Assembly: GCA_002007465.1 (NCBI GenBank)
Contig: LNAC01000031.1
Span: 5,375,305-5,439,304, forward strand
DNA length: 64,000 nucleotides
Source: Ailurus styani
Lineage: Eukaryota > Chordata > Mammalia > Carnivora > Ailuridae
Direction of reading: 5' to 3'
Positions 1-12,637 of the stretch are shown here, piece by piece. A model generated the notes under the pieces. The model did not search any database, was not told the DNA's origin, and was given only the letters and a program-made list of their open reading frames with translations. The position numbers were made by a program, and so were the translations under genes. Position 1 is the stretch's first letter; every line of letters starts with the position of its first letter.

Positions 1-31
1 CATAGCTTTCCCTTTTCCAGGGCTTTCACTC

Positions 32-78
32 TTATTATCATTATTATTATAATTATTATTATTTATTATCATTATTGC
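32..78. repeat. (ATT)n-type microsatellite
   Basis: An imperfect run of ATT, TTA and ATC triplets close to the window start. Confidence 0.7.
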
Positions 79-3000
79 CTAAATGACGCTCAAGATTTTT
101 TTTGCCTTGAACTCTGCAGCTTACATGATGTCATTTAAACATTCTGGAGATAAAATAAGGGTTAACATTGATGGACTATTGCTGTGTGGGCCAAACCCTG
201 GGGCAAGCCTAATTGGATCGTTGTATCGGATCCTTATGAGAACCCTAAGGAATAGATATTCCTATGAACCCCGATCTTGCGTGTGGGAAACTGAGGTTTA
301 AGTACGGTTAAAGAACTCAGACACAGTCTCACCTGGTAAAACCGCGGAGTGGAATTCCAGTTCAAGCCATGCAAGCATTTGCTCCTCTGCTTTCCCAGCC
401 TTCTTTGCTCACAGGCAGCTTTGTAGAAACTCCCCGTCAGAAAATGCTGGTGGCTCTCACCAGAGGAGGTTCCTAACTAGGTGACATGGGCTGCTGTTAC
501 TCAACTCTGATTGAAGTACATGAGAGGAAGCTAGACACAAGTTAAATTCATTTTTAAATTAGGCACAGAGTAGCATTAGCAAAGTCTTCAAGTTTGCATG
601 ATTTCCCTTGTATCATCTAGGACTGCTTTATATTGGGCTGCCTATTGAATTTGACACCATAATTACTGATACAAGAAGAGAGTAAAGTGATTTTTATTTA
701 CTCAAAGCAGATGCAAATATTTGAATGTTGGAAGCCAGACGGTCCTATACTGTTTTCTCTCATACTTTGGTTTGAGCAGGAAAGTACAATTAGAAATGCA
801 TAAACTGCGTTCCATTTTTATGCTTCTATTCTGAAACTCATTATTTTCTATTTTTAATTTAATAGTTTTATTTGCTAGGGTATTATGTGAAAGTATCTCC
901 AGAAGCCAAGTATTTTCTGTGAAACTTTAAGTTTGGGCAACAGAGTTACAAATAAGATCCTATTTAACTTACTTATCAGGGTTCTCTCCTCCAGTGCACA
1001 TATCAGAGATAAATAGTGAACTTCAGGGAAGAAGGAGATGGTACCAAGATGGCCGAAGAGGTGCCCTGGGCAGCCTCCCCACCACCTTCTTCTCCTTTCA
1101 GTTCTCCTTGATAGAGGTTCTTAGCTTGAATTCCGCACACTGATGTCTCCTCATCATACAGTACCTTGTATATTTGCACATTCTGTGTCCTCACCTTCTC
1201 CTCAAAGTCTTCTTTGATTAATCCTACCTACCTGATGAATCACTCCCCCTAGAGTTAATAGATTTGGCATTCTCAAGGACTTGAAGGCATTTTCATGGAC
1301 GGGCTGTTCAGCTCCTCAAGGGCACGAAATTCCAGTATCTGTTTAAATGCTGGGCTTGCGACACTGTACCCACCGTGGATATTCAGGAATTACGGACTGA
1401 CTGACTAATAAACAGAGGCAAGGCCTCTCTCAAACTGAAGCCCTCTGGGCTTTGCATAAAAATTGCCGAGATACCAGGAATAACCTCTTCATTTATATGA
1501 GAACTGTGGAACCCAACAGACAGAATTTCTACCACATACACCCATGCCAGATATGTTCCCAAAGGGCAGCTTGTTCAGTCGGAAAACCTGACTCAGCAGG
1601 TTTAAATTATTCCTTTTGAACCACTTAACTTTTGAATTTCCTCATTCAGTGGCTTAAACTTGACTTTAAAACTGCATGCACGCCAAACATTTGCATTTAA
1701 TTGCAGCGGTGGTATGTTTTCCTGTTGTCATCTGAAACACATTCATTATCAGTGTCAGGCTTACACTGAGAGAGTTTGGTTATTTATATCTAAGAAATCA
1801 AATTCAACAAAGATAACTGAAGGCATGTAAGTTGATTTTCCTACTTTTTTATTGTAAGACTATGCAGCCTGTAGATATACAAATTCAACTCCTTGGCAAA
1901 TCATATTTTCAATGACTGTTTGTCTAGAGATAAACGGATATGAGTAGAGAGAGTTATTTTAGGAATGATAAGTCAACATGAATTTTATTTTTTGTGACGT
2001 ATATATACATATATTTTCAATATGTGTATGATTCAAGAAAATATTGTGTCTGGCAAGTAATTGCTGTAGCGCTTTATGTGATGAAGAGATTTGAGCCTTA
2101 GAAAAATGTATTTAAAATGGTCTTAAACCTTCCTCCAAATTAAAGAACATTAAGATCCTGTTGTATACTTAGGACTCGAGGGTTAAGCTGGAGGTTAGAG
2201 ATGCCAGGGGCCAGCTGTGCTCTCCCTGGATTCTCCATTTGATTAAGACCCACGTCTCTCTATTCGAATGCCATGTCATGGAGGGCACATGTGGCAAAGT
2301 GCAATGCCTTTTGTTATTTCAGGATATATTTAAATTAATTTAAGAACAAAGTGTTCTCCTAGATCCGTCCGTTGTTGTTGCAGTACTTTTAATCAGAACC
2401 AGAAGTCGTGGCTGCCTCAGGTGATGTCATGTGAATAAATGTTGATTTCAGGAATCCTGTGCCCTGTTGATCAGACCACATTCTTGTCTAACGTGTTTGT
2501 GAAGCAGTAAGTTTCTTTCTTCAAAGTGGAAGGTTGCTATTGAAGATTGATCTATTTTAAAGATGGATAGTGACCTTTGAAAGGTATTCGTAAATCACTT
2601 ACAACTGACCCGCAAATACAAAGTGAAATGAATAAATGAGACAAATCCTTGCCGATAGGAGTCCTAACTTTACCTTAAATACCCACATAATCAAAGAAGA
2701 GCTGTTCTGGTGGCCGAAATTACTAGGAAACATCATGCCAGTTCTCCTCCTCACTGGATGTGCAGATAAACTGACATGGAAGGTGCCTCTGCTGTTGAAA
2801 AGATCACATGTGTTTTAACTAGCAAAAGATGACATGGCGATCAGAAGCCACACCTGGGAGTCATCTGTAGCCCAACAGATCAGAATAATGAAATGCTAGT
2901 AAGGATTGGCGGATGCAACCTCCAGTATTTATTGAGCTTTGTGTTCTTCACTGAGCTGGGGGCAGTGGGAGAAGGGGGGTCTTTAAAATCACAAAAGAAC

Positions 3001-3149
3001 AATCTCTCTGCTTGCAAGATGTTTTCTGAGTCAGTAGAGAAACTGTCTACTGGTCCACAGATAGAATGGACACTAATAAGAGGGCAGCAAAAACCAATCA
3101 AAGGTAAATCTCAGGCCACAGACAATCATTCTTAAAATTCATCACAGGA

Positions 3150-3560
3150 GAGACGGATGGATTGCAGTCATGGAGAAAGGCTTTCTGCCGGCATTGGGCT
3201 TTGAGCTAAATCTTGAAAGAATGGGTAGGAATTATCCAGGTGGAGGGCGAGGAGGGAGGAGGTCTCAGGTGGTGAGTTCAGGAAGGGGACAAGCTAGAAG
3301 CTTGATGTGTGCTCACCCAGCAGTCACACTTGAACCGCTTGCTGGAATTCACCTTGCTGAGCAAGTTCAAAACTGGGCACTTTGCATCAGGCCCAGGTGC
3401 TTCTACTGGACGTATTACAGAGGAGTTTGTTCATATTTCTTAAGCAGAGGAATGCTATGAAGGGCAGTGTTTTAAAGGGGTTAGAGAATTTTGTCAGGTG
3501 GCTAGTACCACGTTGCCAGGATAAGGTGAGCGTTATCTGTTCTAGACTGCGCAGCTGGGA
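3150..3560 (+). repeat. Probable old LINE fragment (L2/CR1-like)
   Basis: The phrases 'gctttgagctaaatcttgaa', 'gggtaggaattatccaggtgg' and 'gaatgctatgaagggcag' resemble an ancient mammalian LINE consensus. The family and the borders are uncertain. Confidence 0.3.
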
Positions 3561-3729
3561 TTGGGAAGGAATAAGAAGAGAAGTTACTCTGCGCAACTGC
3601 CAGGGGCTAGAACATCATACATGACCTGGAACATGGAAGTTATCTGTAAAGTTTCTGATGTTATCGGTGAGTCAAATTAGCCCAAGAAACCGTCTTTAAG
3701 CGTAAGGTGCCTGCAGTTTGCCAAAGGTG

Positions 3730-3742
3730 CCGCTAGGTGGCG
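3730..3742 (+). promoter_or_regulatory. CTCF-like motif CCGCTAGGTGGCG
   Basis: It matches the core CTCF pattern CCRSYAGRKGGCR at all 13 positions. It lies in single-copy-looking intron sequence on the + strand. Binding is not shown by sequence alone. Confidence 0.55.
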
Positions 3743-4588
3743 AACGTGCATTATTCGTGGCTTTAGCCATTGGCTTCCCTTCTGGTGAAAGGGGTTTTGC
3801 TAATTTTGAGGATTCAAGTTCTAATTGAGTCAAATTCGATTTCTGTTAGTGAAATAGAGCTTTCATCACTTATATAACGGGTTATTAATCGTAGAGGATA
3901 TTGAAATATTACTCAGTGGTGGTTACGTCAAGCATTTAACAGCCTGTGTGCAAAATTGGAGCTATCTAAATAAAACTACAGGATACCACATTTTATTTTA
4001 ATGTCTCTTATGAGTTGCCTACTTGGAAAACTTCCTTATTTAGTATTCAAATAGCAGCAAGGTATCTTTGGTAATGAATGACACCAAACTATTTGGGTGT
4101 TTAGAGATTTGGAAATTGTGCCCCATTCTCATATCTGAGCTGACTCCTCTGGGTTATAGCCTATTCCTTCCTACTCAGCTGTTACTAATGTGTTAAATAA
4201 TGCCCTTATGTGACGGTGCTTCTGCTATTACCAGGAAGCTCAGTGAGAATGCATCTCACTTCCACTGTTTCCTTCAGGACGTTTTACTGACTGTAAGCAT
4301 CAGGAAGGCAGGGGCCATGTTTGTTGGGCTTAGCACTCACCCCAGTGCCCCATATAGTGTCCCGCACCCAGTTAATGAACTTTTTCTGCTAGTCGAAAAA
4401 AATAGTGCAGTGGACTTTTCACCTGATCTCCATAAGTCAAATACAACTGCATAGTATATTGTTGCCAGTGAGGCGATCAGAGCTAACCTCTATGACTCTC
4501 CAAGAATAACTCAGAAGAAGTTCACACAAAGATTTTCATGTGTTCTTTGTTTCTTGCAATGTTTCATTTAAAATGTTCACGTGGACAC

Positions 4589-4610
4589 GTGTGTGTGTGT
4601 GTGTTTGTGT
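4589..4610. repeat. Short (GT)n microsatellite
   Basis: A run of GT repeats with one TT interruption. Confidence 0.7.
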
Positions 4611-4854
4611 TGAAGAATCATGGTACTTTGGCATTAATCTTTCTTGATTAACTCAACCAGATTATGATTTTATGATGCTTAATTCTCAGGGTAACCTGAA
4701 TTTCTATTATATTTATTTTAGAAGTATGGAAACACATCTCACAATGGGATAGAATATTTGGATTTGGGACTCTGCTTTCACAGCAGTATGGCAAGTGGTA
4801 GTAATAGCAATTTCTTTAGTATTTTGTATATGTCAGTGAATATTTGCAGTAATC

Positions 4855-4990
4855 AGTATTATGAGCCTTAGTTTCTAGCTAACAGAGCTGAAGCTCAGAT
4901 GGGATAAATTAGATACACAGGGACACAAAGTTAGCGAGCCGGGGTCCAACCCTGGAGCTCTTTGGCAGCACAGCCTATATACTTCACCAG
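4855..4990 (-). repeat. MIR SINE fragment
   Basis: The order 'gaagctcagatgggataaatt', 'acacaaagttagcgagccggggtccaaccctgg' follows the MIR core read on the reverse strand. It is heavily diverged. Confidence 0.5.
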
Positions 4991-5991
4991 GATGCGATCT
5001 GCTTCCTGTCTCTATTACTGTGTTGAATTTTCCTGCTTGAAAACCCATCCAAAGCAGTGAAAAAGAAACCTATTTATTCAAACATACTTATCGGGTTTCA
5101 TACCTCTGACAGAATATGTAAATAATACTAAAATCCCCTTTCAGTTCATCCATTTTGTTGGAAATTGCCATTTAGCAAGAAAAACTATTTTCTAGGAGTT
5201 TGGAAATTATTCCTGACCCTCTTCTATTGCAAAATATTCCATTGGTCTGGCTATTTGCATAACCACAAGGAAACTGTCCTCTTGTCTAATATATCCTATG
5301 GACTCAATAATCATATAAATCAAAATGATGATCACTTAATTAAAAACATAATGTAGACAAATACTTGGCTAAAAAGTGTAAAATCTGACCCTCTGGGGCC
5401 CCCACAGCAACTAGTCTGGGTCTCCAGATAGTCTTGGAAACACAGGGAAGGGAGGAAGCGTGTCTCTGACACAGGCTGGCAAGGAATCGGGCACGGCTAT
5501 GTCTTCCTGGTGGGAGTGGAAGGCGTACAATCTCTTTTGGAAGGCGATTTGGCAGTAGGTATCAAAATTACAAAAACACAAATCCTGTGCCCAAACAATT
5601 CCACTTTTAGAAGTTTATCTTCCGGATACGCTTACACAGGCGTAAAATGATTATGTACACAAGGTATCCTTTGCATTACTTCCTCATCATAGCAGAATGT
5701 TGGTAAAGAACCTAAGCATCATGCATGGAATCACTGAATCATTATATTGTATACCTGGAACTATATGTTAATTATACTTCAATTAGAAAAAAGAAAAGAA
5801 CCTAAACATTTGTTAAAGAACAACTGATCAAATAGATTATAGTGCATCAATACAATGGGCTCTCATGCAGCTGTTAGAGGAAGTTTTTTTAGCACCGATA
5901 AGGAACAATTATGTATATATATATATTTTGTTGTTGTTTGTTTTTAAGTAGGAAAAAAGGGCATGGTAATGTTATAAGAAGGTACTATTTA

Positions 5992-6173
5992 GGGGCGCCT
6001 GGGTGGCACAGTCGGTTAAGTGTCCACCTTTGGCTCAGGTCATGATCTTGGGGTCCTGGAATCAAGCCCCACATCCGGCTCCCTGCTCAGTGGGGAGCCT
6101 GCTTCTCCCTCTGTCCCTCTCCCACTCCTGCTGTCTCTCTCAAATAAATAGATGGAATCTTAAAAAAAAAAAA
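5992..6173 (+). mobile_element. CAN-SINE (tRNA-derived), with target-site duplication
   Basis: It starts GGGGCGCCTGGGTGGC, has the CT-rich middle and ends in AATAAATAGATGGAATCTT and an A-tail. The 9-bp duplication TACTATTTA flanks it (5983-5991 and 6174-6182). Confidence 0.92.
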
Positions 6174-6204
6174 TACTATTTATGTCTTAAGATAAAAGGG
6201 AAGC

Positions 6205-6312
6205 AGGGGTGCTTGGCTGGCTCCATCAGTAGAGTATACCCCTCTTGATCTCCAAGTCGTAAGTTCGAGCCTCACATTGGGTGTAGAGATTACTTAAAAA
6301 TAGAATCTTTTT
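6205..6312 (+). mobile_element. Old short CAN-SINE (tRNA-Lys-related head)
   Basis: It begins 'ggggtgcttggctggctcc', keeps a B-box-like AGTTCGAGCCT and the 'gtgtagagattacttaaaaat' tail. This is the older form without the CT-rich middle. Confidence 0.85.
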
Positions 6313-6552
6313 TTAAAAAAGGAAAACAGATAATACACACACCTATTCATGACTTTATTTGCTTGACCATGCATATAATAATCTCTAGAAGAATATACAA
6401 GAAATTGGTAACACTGTTAAAGGTCGAGAGACGGGAGAAACTGGGAGCTAGGGAGTAAAAGGCTTTTCCGTGTGTTTAAACATATATTCTCTCTTCTTAA
6501 AAACCTTCTATTTTAATTCTAAAAACTTTTAAAAACATATCTTTTTAAAAAT

Positions 6553-6736
6553 TTTTAAAAGATTTTATTTAATTTGTCAGACAGCGAGAGAGGGAACACA
6601 AGCAGGGGGAGGGGAAGGGGGAGAAGCAGGCTTCCGGCTGAGCAGGGAGCAGGACTTAGGCTCCATCCCAAGAGTCCGGGATCATGACCTGAGCTGAGGG
6701 CAGGCGCTTAACGACTGAGCCACTCAGGCTCTCCAA
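6553..6736 (-). mobile_element. CAN-SINE, reverse orientation
   Basis: Read on the - strand it starts near 6,736 at a mutated 'ggcgcc' head ('gagagcctgagtggctcag') and ends at 'aaataaaatctttta'. It is more diverged than the copies at 12-20 kb. Confidence 0.85.
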
Positions 6737-8729
6737 AAAGCATGCATATCTTTTAATCCTGCATTTCAAGTTCTAGGACTTTAGTCTGAGGAGAGCATGA
6801 AAGAGTTACCAAGAACTTATATCCAAAGATGTTCTCTGCATCATTATTTATAATGGCAAAATAGAGAGGGGATTCAATAAAAATGTTTTGCATTTGGAAA
6901 TTTAAAGCAAGAGATAAATGTGTTAAGTGCGGGCACTGCACACCTATGTAAAATGCAACACATTTTTATGTTCATCATCATGGATTAAGAATAATCTGCC
7001 TTGTTCATTGGATCCACAATGTCTGACACAATGCTCGACACATAACAATCATGTGGTTAATAATTATAGAAAAAGCTATTAAAAAAGACTGGCAGGATAT
7101 ACTCTTAAATGTTGACAATGTTTACTGAAGATTTTTATTTTCCAAGTTTTCCACAGTGAACATACACCATTTTTATGACTGGAAAGAAGTATAATAAGTG
7201 TGGTAAGACTGCATCCCAAAAAGAAATTCAGATTTTTCATGCCATGTCTATCAGTGGAGGAACAAACAGCTATCAAAATGAGTACTAGTGACTGTTCGCA
7301 TTCGCTCAGCAGTGCTTACAGAAATCCTGGAAAGGATGGTAGTGGTGTGTAAGTGGCAGCTGGTACATTTAGTGAGTCTTGGAGGTACATGAGGGGATAA
7401 TTTGAATGCTAATTACAATATCACTCTGCACTTAGGAGGGATCCCAGAACTGGGGCTGGAGTTATTTGACTAAACAGAGTTAAATACACATTAAGATCTC
7501 TTCTGTAACATTAGACCTGATTCTTGCTTTTTCCCATGTTTTGGTCTAGAGGCAGATCTAGGTTCTGGTCCCCACTTGTCCACTTACACACACTGTGATC
7601 TTTCTGAGATTATCTATCTCCACCTGCGAGAGGAGGCTCAGAGCGTGGTCTTTGCTGGGTTGCTCATGAAGTGTGTTCCTAACGCAAGTGAGGATCTTAG
7701 CTCAGTTAGACTCTCTGGATGCCTCCCTCCCCTTTTTGCCTCTCCCACATTTGTCAGTGTGTGTGCATGTGAATGGAGAGCAAAAAGTTGGTTTTGTAAT
7801 GGGGAAGGGACTAAATGTTTAAGCAAACATTCTACTTAATCCTGCCATTGCACCTTTAAGATAGGATCATCCCATTTCACTCATGGGGGGTGGGGTGTTG
7901 CCAGGGAAGCTGTGACCATCCTGAGATCCTAATGATCAGCACCTATGATATGCTGATACCCAGTATACACGGAGCTTTTCTATGACCTCTAGAATTTGTT
8001 CTAAGGAAAGAAGATAGAAATCCTCTATTGATCGTATTGCTGTGCCTGAGGACACTGGAGAACTTATCACATTAGTATGGGTTTTGGATGTTTGCCTAAA
8101 GCCACAAGCCTTTTGATGTTCACCTTCCAGCCCTGAGAAATTCCTCATCACTCATATAATTCCTGCAAATAAGATAAAGCAGGATTTTTAATGGAAAATT
8201 CTCTGCTCCTCCTTGCTCTCTGACTCCAATTGCCTTAGACATTTTTTCTGAAATATTAATTTCACAAAATAACTTTTCACTGGATGTTCCAAATAATTGC
8301 AACACCCTCTAACACAAGGCACTTGCTTAAATAACAAAATAGATGAGAATGATCAAAAGTTCATATTTGGAAGAGATAAAGTTACTCTATAGGTAATTAT
8401 GCAAAATTCAATTTTAAGTGTCAATGTTAAAGGTGTAAAATGTTAATATATAAAAACCATTGTGTAAACCATACCTGGATGATTTGGCTAAACTTTAATG
8501 TTGATTAACTTTCTTCATCAAGCTGATCATGTAGGCAGGAGAAATGTACAAACTTGTGGATGGATGAACACTTCATGCTGGCAGAAGAAAAATCCTAGCC
8601 ATCAGCAGTGTAAAAAATATTCTGTGATAACACTACCTTTTACTGTTCCTTAAAACCTTGTTTCTCAAAGGTAGTCCCAGTACTAATTTCTGCCCCTACC
8701 TCCCATGCTGGTGAGACACAGATTGCCTG

Positions 8730-8742
8730 CCACTAGGGGGCT
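8730..8742 (+). promoter_or_regulatory. CTCF-like motif CCACTAGGGGGCT
   Basis: It matches the CTCF core at 12 of 13 positions, with the preferred ACTAGGGGGC heart. It has the same orientation as the motifs at 3,730 and 9,755. Confidence 0.55.
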
Positions 8743-9754
8743 CTTCCACAAAATGACCTTCCTTTGCTAGCTGGCATCACTAACCTTACTTTTTAATAAA
8801 ATCGGTATTGTTGGTTATATCTGCTGAGTGAAAAGAAATAAATGCCCATTCACTTTTTTAAAAGTATTTAAAAGATTCTCACAAAGAGAAAAATAAGAAT
8901 GCAAAAACTAGAAGGAAAATTTCAGCATTTGGCCTAAGCAAGTGAATAATAAATTCTTTTAAAAATCAATTAATTACTCATGTTGTGTGTTTCCCCCAGC
9001 TCTCTGTCTTTCTGGAGAATGCTCCTTCTATTTGTATTTTTGCATAGCAGCAGTTTGGCTCAGATGAAATTTCTAATTCATAATACTGGTAGATGTGCCA
9101 AAAAGTCACACAAACCAGAAGGTTAAAAATAATTTCTATCAACTCTGCATAGCGTGTTTGAGGAAGAGCAGATTGTTGTAACTCTCATGCTTACAATTAG
9201 AACACATTCATAAACAGAGGCATTTAAATGTTTGTGTATATCTGAGATCCTAGAAACATGAAAAATCAGGTAGGAACAGTCAACATATATTATCCTCTAT
9301 CTTCTCCCACTCAGTGAGAGGAACAAAAATGGTAGCAAAAATATTTAAGTGATAAATAAGTCCCGTTTTTGAGAACTCACCATATCCCAAGCAGCAGGCA
9401 GAATGCTTGGCAAATTCAGGATTAATTTACCATATTAGGGTCAGAACAATTTTAAATCCATCAAAGTATGTGGCAATGTATTAAGCTCTGCAAGCAAACA
9501 TACCAAAAATTATTTTCTTTGTCCTCCTGGAATGTGTACTCAGCTCAAAGAGCCGGAAGTCGGGTCTGTCCCCATTGCCTTGGCACTATGTCCTGATTCC
9601 TTCCCATCGGAGGTTTCCTTGCTACATTTGTGACACAGGTATTTGATTTCATGTTGGTCAAGTTCTCCTGCACATAGGTGTGTATGTGTGGCCGGAGCTG
9701 CTAATACTAACCGTAGTCCAGAACTCAGCATTTCTGACTCTGTGGCTTAGGTTC

Positions 9755-9767
9755 CCACCTGGTGGCG
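9755..9767 (+). promoter_or_regulatory. CTCF-like motif CCACCTGGTGGCG
   Basis: It matches the CTCF core at 12 of 13 positions (T in place of the central A) and has the same orientation as the two upstream motifs. Confidence 0.45.
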
Positions 9768-12138
9768 AGCATCAATTTCTAATTCCCTTCTGAAACCTTT
9801 GGGGAGGAGGGTTGGCAGGGAAGAGCGGAAGTCCGGGGCGACAGGAGAGCTCCTTCAAGGCAACTGGCAGGAGCACATTTGTGAGTTGCCCAGGCAGCTC
9901 CTCCTTCTAGAAGGGATGGCTTGGAAACTCACCTCGGGTCACCGCCTATGTGCAGGGCCTCCTCTGGCCCCAAATCTTGCCAGCTTATAGTGAAAAGAAT
10001 TCCTCCTTACTTGATGCCAGAATCTCTTGCCCAAACAAGAGTGAGTTGAAAGGTTCTCGCAGAGTTTTGCCTTGATGGATGTTTGGTTAAAGAGCCTGGA
10101 CAGGGATAGTATGATTTCCTCAGACCTAAGCATCTCGTGGTGGCATGATCGTAACTGTTTTTTTGTTTGATGGTTTTTCTTTACTGTGAGCAATCGGATG
10201 CAAACAGCTCTAGAGGTCCGCAGAGATCCCTCATGCCAACAGCAGACACCTCCCTGACAGACAACATGAGAGAGACCGGTTTTCCACCCACCCCTCCAGC
10301 ATCAGGAAACCAACCTCAATTACCTGCGACCTGGCTAAGTTCTAGATTGTTTCTAGATCACTTATCCAGTTACTTAGCCAAGAATGTCTTTGGTGTCCCT
10401 TAGAAGGCCAAAGAGCCCGGAATAAGAGGCAGGAATCTGTGAGAAATATACCAAAATAGCTTCTTGCCCTCAGGGGCCTGTTTTTGGAGCAGGTGCAGGC
10501 TGGATCTCCAGGTCTTCGGTGGCAGGGCCCGGAGAGGTTGTCTTTGTCCAGGAAAAGGGCCTTTTTTTTTCCCTTTTAGGAGCAAATCATGCCTGTTAAA
10601 CACAAGTCTGGTTAAGACGTTTTAACAGTAAGTTATGTGACGTCCTTTTAAGCTTTATAAAAAGGAGCTAAGTAAAAGACTGGCTAGGCAAGCTGGGAAA
10701 ATTCTTAATTTTATTAAGGCAGTGAAAGAGAATGAAATGCAAAATCAATAGCAAGTAGGACAGTGCGGAGCTCCTCTAAATCATCGTCGCAGGCGCGTCA
10801 ACAGCCCTGAGCACTTGGATAACCTCTGTCCCGGTGACAAAACAGTTTCACACCTGCCCCACCAACTCCTGCTCGCTCTCAGCCAGTGCTTTTGCCTCTT
10901 GCGTCATTGAGAAGACAGCAGCCATTAGGAACTGGCACATCTTCACATCTCTCTTCTGCCAGATTGAAGACCTAATTCATCTGCCACCACTCGCCTGCCT
11001 TCCCTGTGTCGCCGGGGAAGACGTGTCCCTGCTTCCCCCCTCCACTTCCCAAACTCTGTCCCACCTCTTCCCAGACACACGGCTGCGGCAGGTAGTGCCC
11101 CTCTCTGCCCCCTCCCTTTCTCCTCTGCCTTCGATCATTCCAAGAGTGAGTAAACATAGTGCAGCGTAGCCCTTCTTAAACTTCAACCTGCCCACGCCCG
11201 GGGATCTTGTTAAAACGCAGACTGGTATTGGAGGAGTCCGGCTGTAGTTTCTATGTTTAAATAAACAGTCCCCTCTTTTAACTTCACATCTCTGCTCTCC
11301 ACCCTTCCTATTTTTTCTTTCTCCTTTTGCCACCCTTTACAGCAATGCTTAGTGAGAGGGAGGGCTCCAGACACTGTGTCCAGGTCTCCCTGAAATTCTC
11401 TGCTCAGTCTGTCCATCTTCCATGCCCACCACTGCCCTGCCCGTGTTCTTGTCCATGAACTCCACTTGCCAGATCCACTGGCACTTGACCTCATGCAGAG
11501 TTTCAGAGAGGTTCCATTTCCCTCCATCTTAAAACACCTTTCTTTTGACTTTGGTGAGGCCTCTTCCTGTCTTCTTCCACCTCAGTCTTTTCCAGTATCC
11601 TTAGTTGGCTCTTCCTTATCTGTTCAGGTACTGAGTTTTATTGTGCCTTGGGGCTCCGTTCTGGCCCCCCTTTGTCTGGATTCTTTCTCCAGGTGACTCC
11701 TTCTATTCACCTGCCTCTAAGGAGGCAGGGCTCCTCTAAATGCCAAGGGCTTTCACATCTGTATCTGCAGCCCTGACTCCTCTATCCGTCCACCGATGGA
11801 TGTCACCACCTGGATGGCCAGGAGGCCGCGCCTGCTTTCTCACAGCCCTAAGACAGCTCTTCTTCTCCTCTTCGCCCACACTTGCTCTTTCTCTACTCTT
11901 CTGTAGCTCAGTAAAACCAGCATTCGTTTCCCTAGTAGTTCAAGCCAAAAATGTAGGCAGTTCTTTGTATCTGGGAGGTGAGAAAAAGAGAAATCAGTCT
12001 ATTCACTTGCCTACAGTGAATCTCCTTACAGAACATTCTGCCTACATCCAGTGTGGTCCAAGCCAACTACTCGTGTTGATTAACACAATAACCTCTTCTC
12101 TTTTCTTCAACAATACATTTTGCCAAAGTGGTCTTTTA

Positions 12139-12352
12139 TTTTTTTATTTTTTTATTTTTTTAAAGATTTTATTTATTTATTTCACAGCGGGAGAGAGATC
12201 ACAAGGAGGCAGAGAGGCAGGCAGAGAGAGAGAGGGGGAAGCAGGCTCCCTGCGGAGCAGAGAGCCCGACGCGGGCCTCGATCCCAGGACCCTGAGATCA
12301 TGACCTGGGCCGAAAGCAGAGGCTTTAACCCACTGAGCCACCCAGGCGCCCC
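12139..12352 (-). mobile_element. CAN-SINE, reverse, with 14-bp target-site duplication
   Basis: Full element from the T-rich end to 'gagccacccaggcgcccc'. AAAGTGGTCTTTTA occurs on both sides (12125-12138 and 12353-12366), splitting the L2 sequence. The perfect duplication indicates a fairly young insertion. Confidence 0.95.
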
Positions 12353-12448
12353 AAAGTGGTCTTTTAAAAATGTCAACTAGATCATGTTATTCCCTTGGTT
12401 GGAACACTCCCCCAGCTTCCCAACACACTTGTAATAAAATTCACACTC

Positions 12449-12637
12449 ATTTTTTAAAAAAGATTTTATTTATTTATTTGACAGAGATCACAAGTAGGCA
12501 GAGAGGCAGGCAGAGAGAGGAGGAAGCCGGCTCCCCGCTGAGCAGGGAGCCCGATGTGGCCTCGATCCCAGGACCCTGAGATCATGACCTGAGCCGAAGG
12601 CAGAGGCTTTAACCCACTGAGCCACCCAGGCGCCCCC
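12449..12637 (-). mobile_element. CAN-SINE, reverse, with 13-bp target-site duplication
   Basis: Flanked by AAAATTCACACTC (12436-12448) and AAAATTCGCACTC (12638-12650), which differ at one base. The second insertion into the same L2. Confidence 0.95.

Larger units (their letters stand above)
5500..7235 (+). mobile_element. Old L1 3' end, interrupted by three SINEs
   Basis: Several L1 3'-end signatures lie in order on the + strand: 'ggtgggagtggaaggcgtac', 'atcattatattgtatacctgg', 'catcattatttataatggcaaaa', and 'tttttattttccaagttttcc' near 7,130. They are separated by the SINEs at 5,992, 6,205 and 6,553. Some pieces may come from different insertions. No coding capacity remains. Confidence 0.55.

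Noticed and set aside
6205..6312. tRNA-like A- and B-box sequences here and at 42,675 and 62,751
   Set aside because: They are heads of old CAN-SINEs, with no cloverleaf, and are not tRNA genes.
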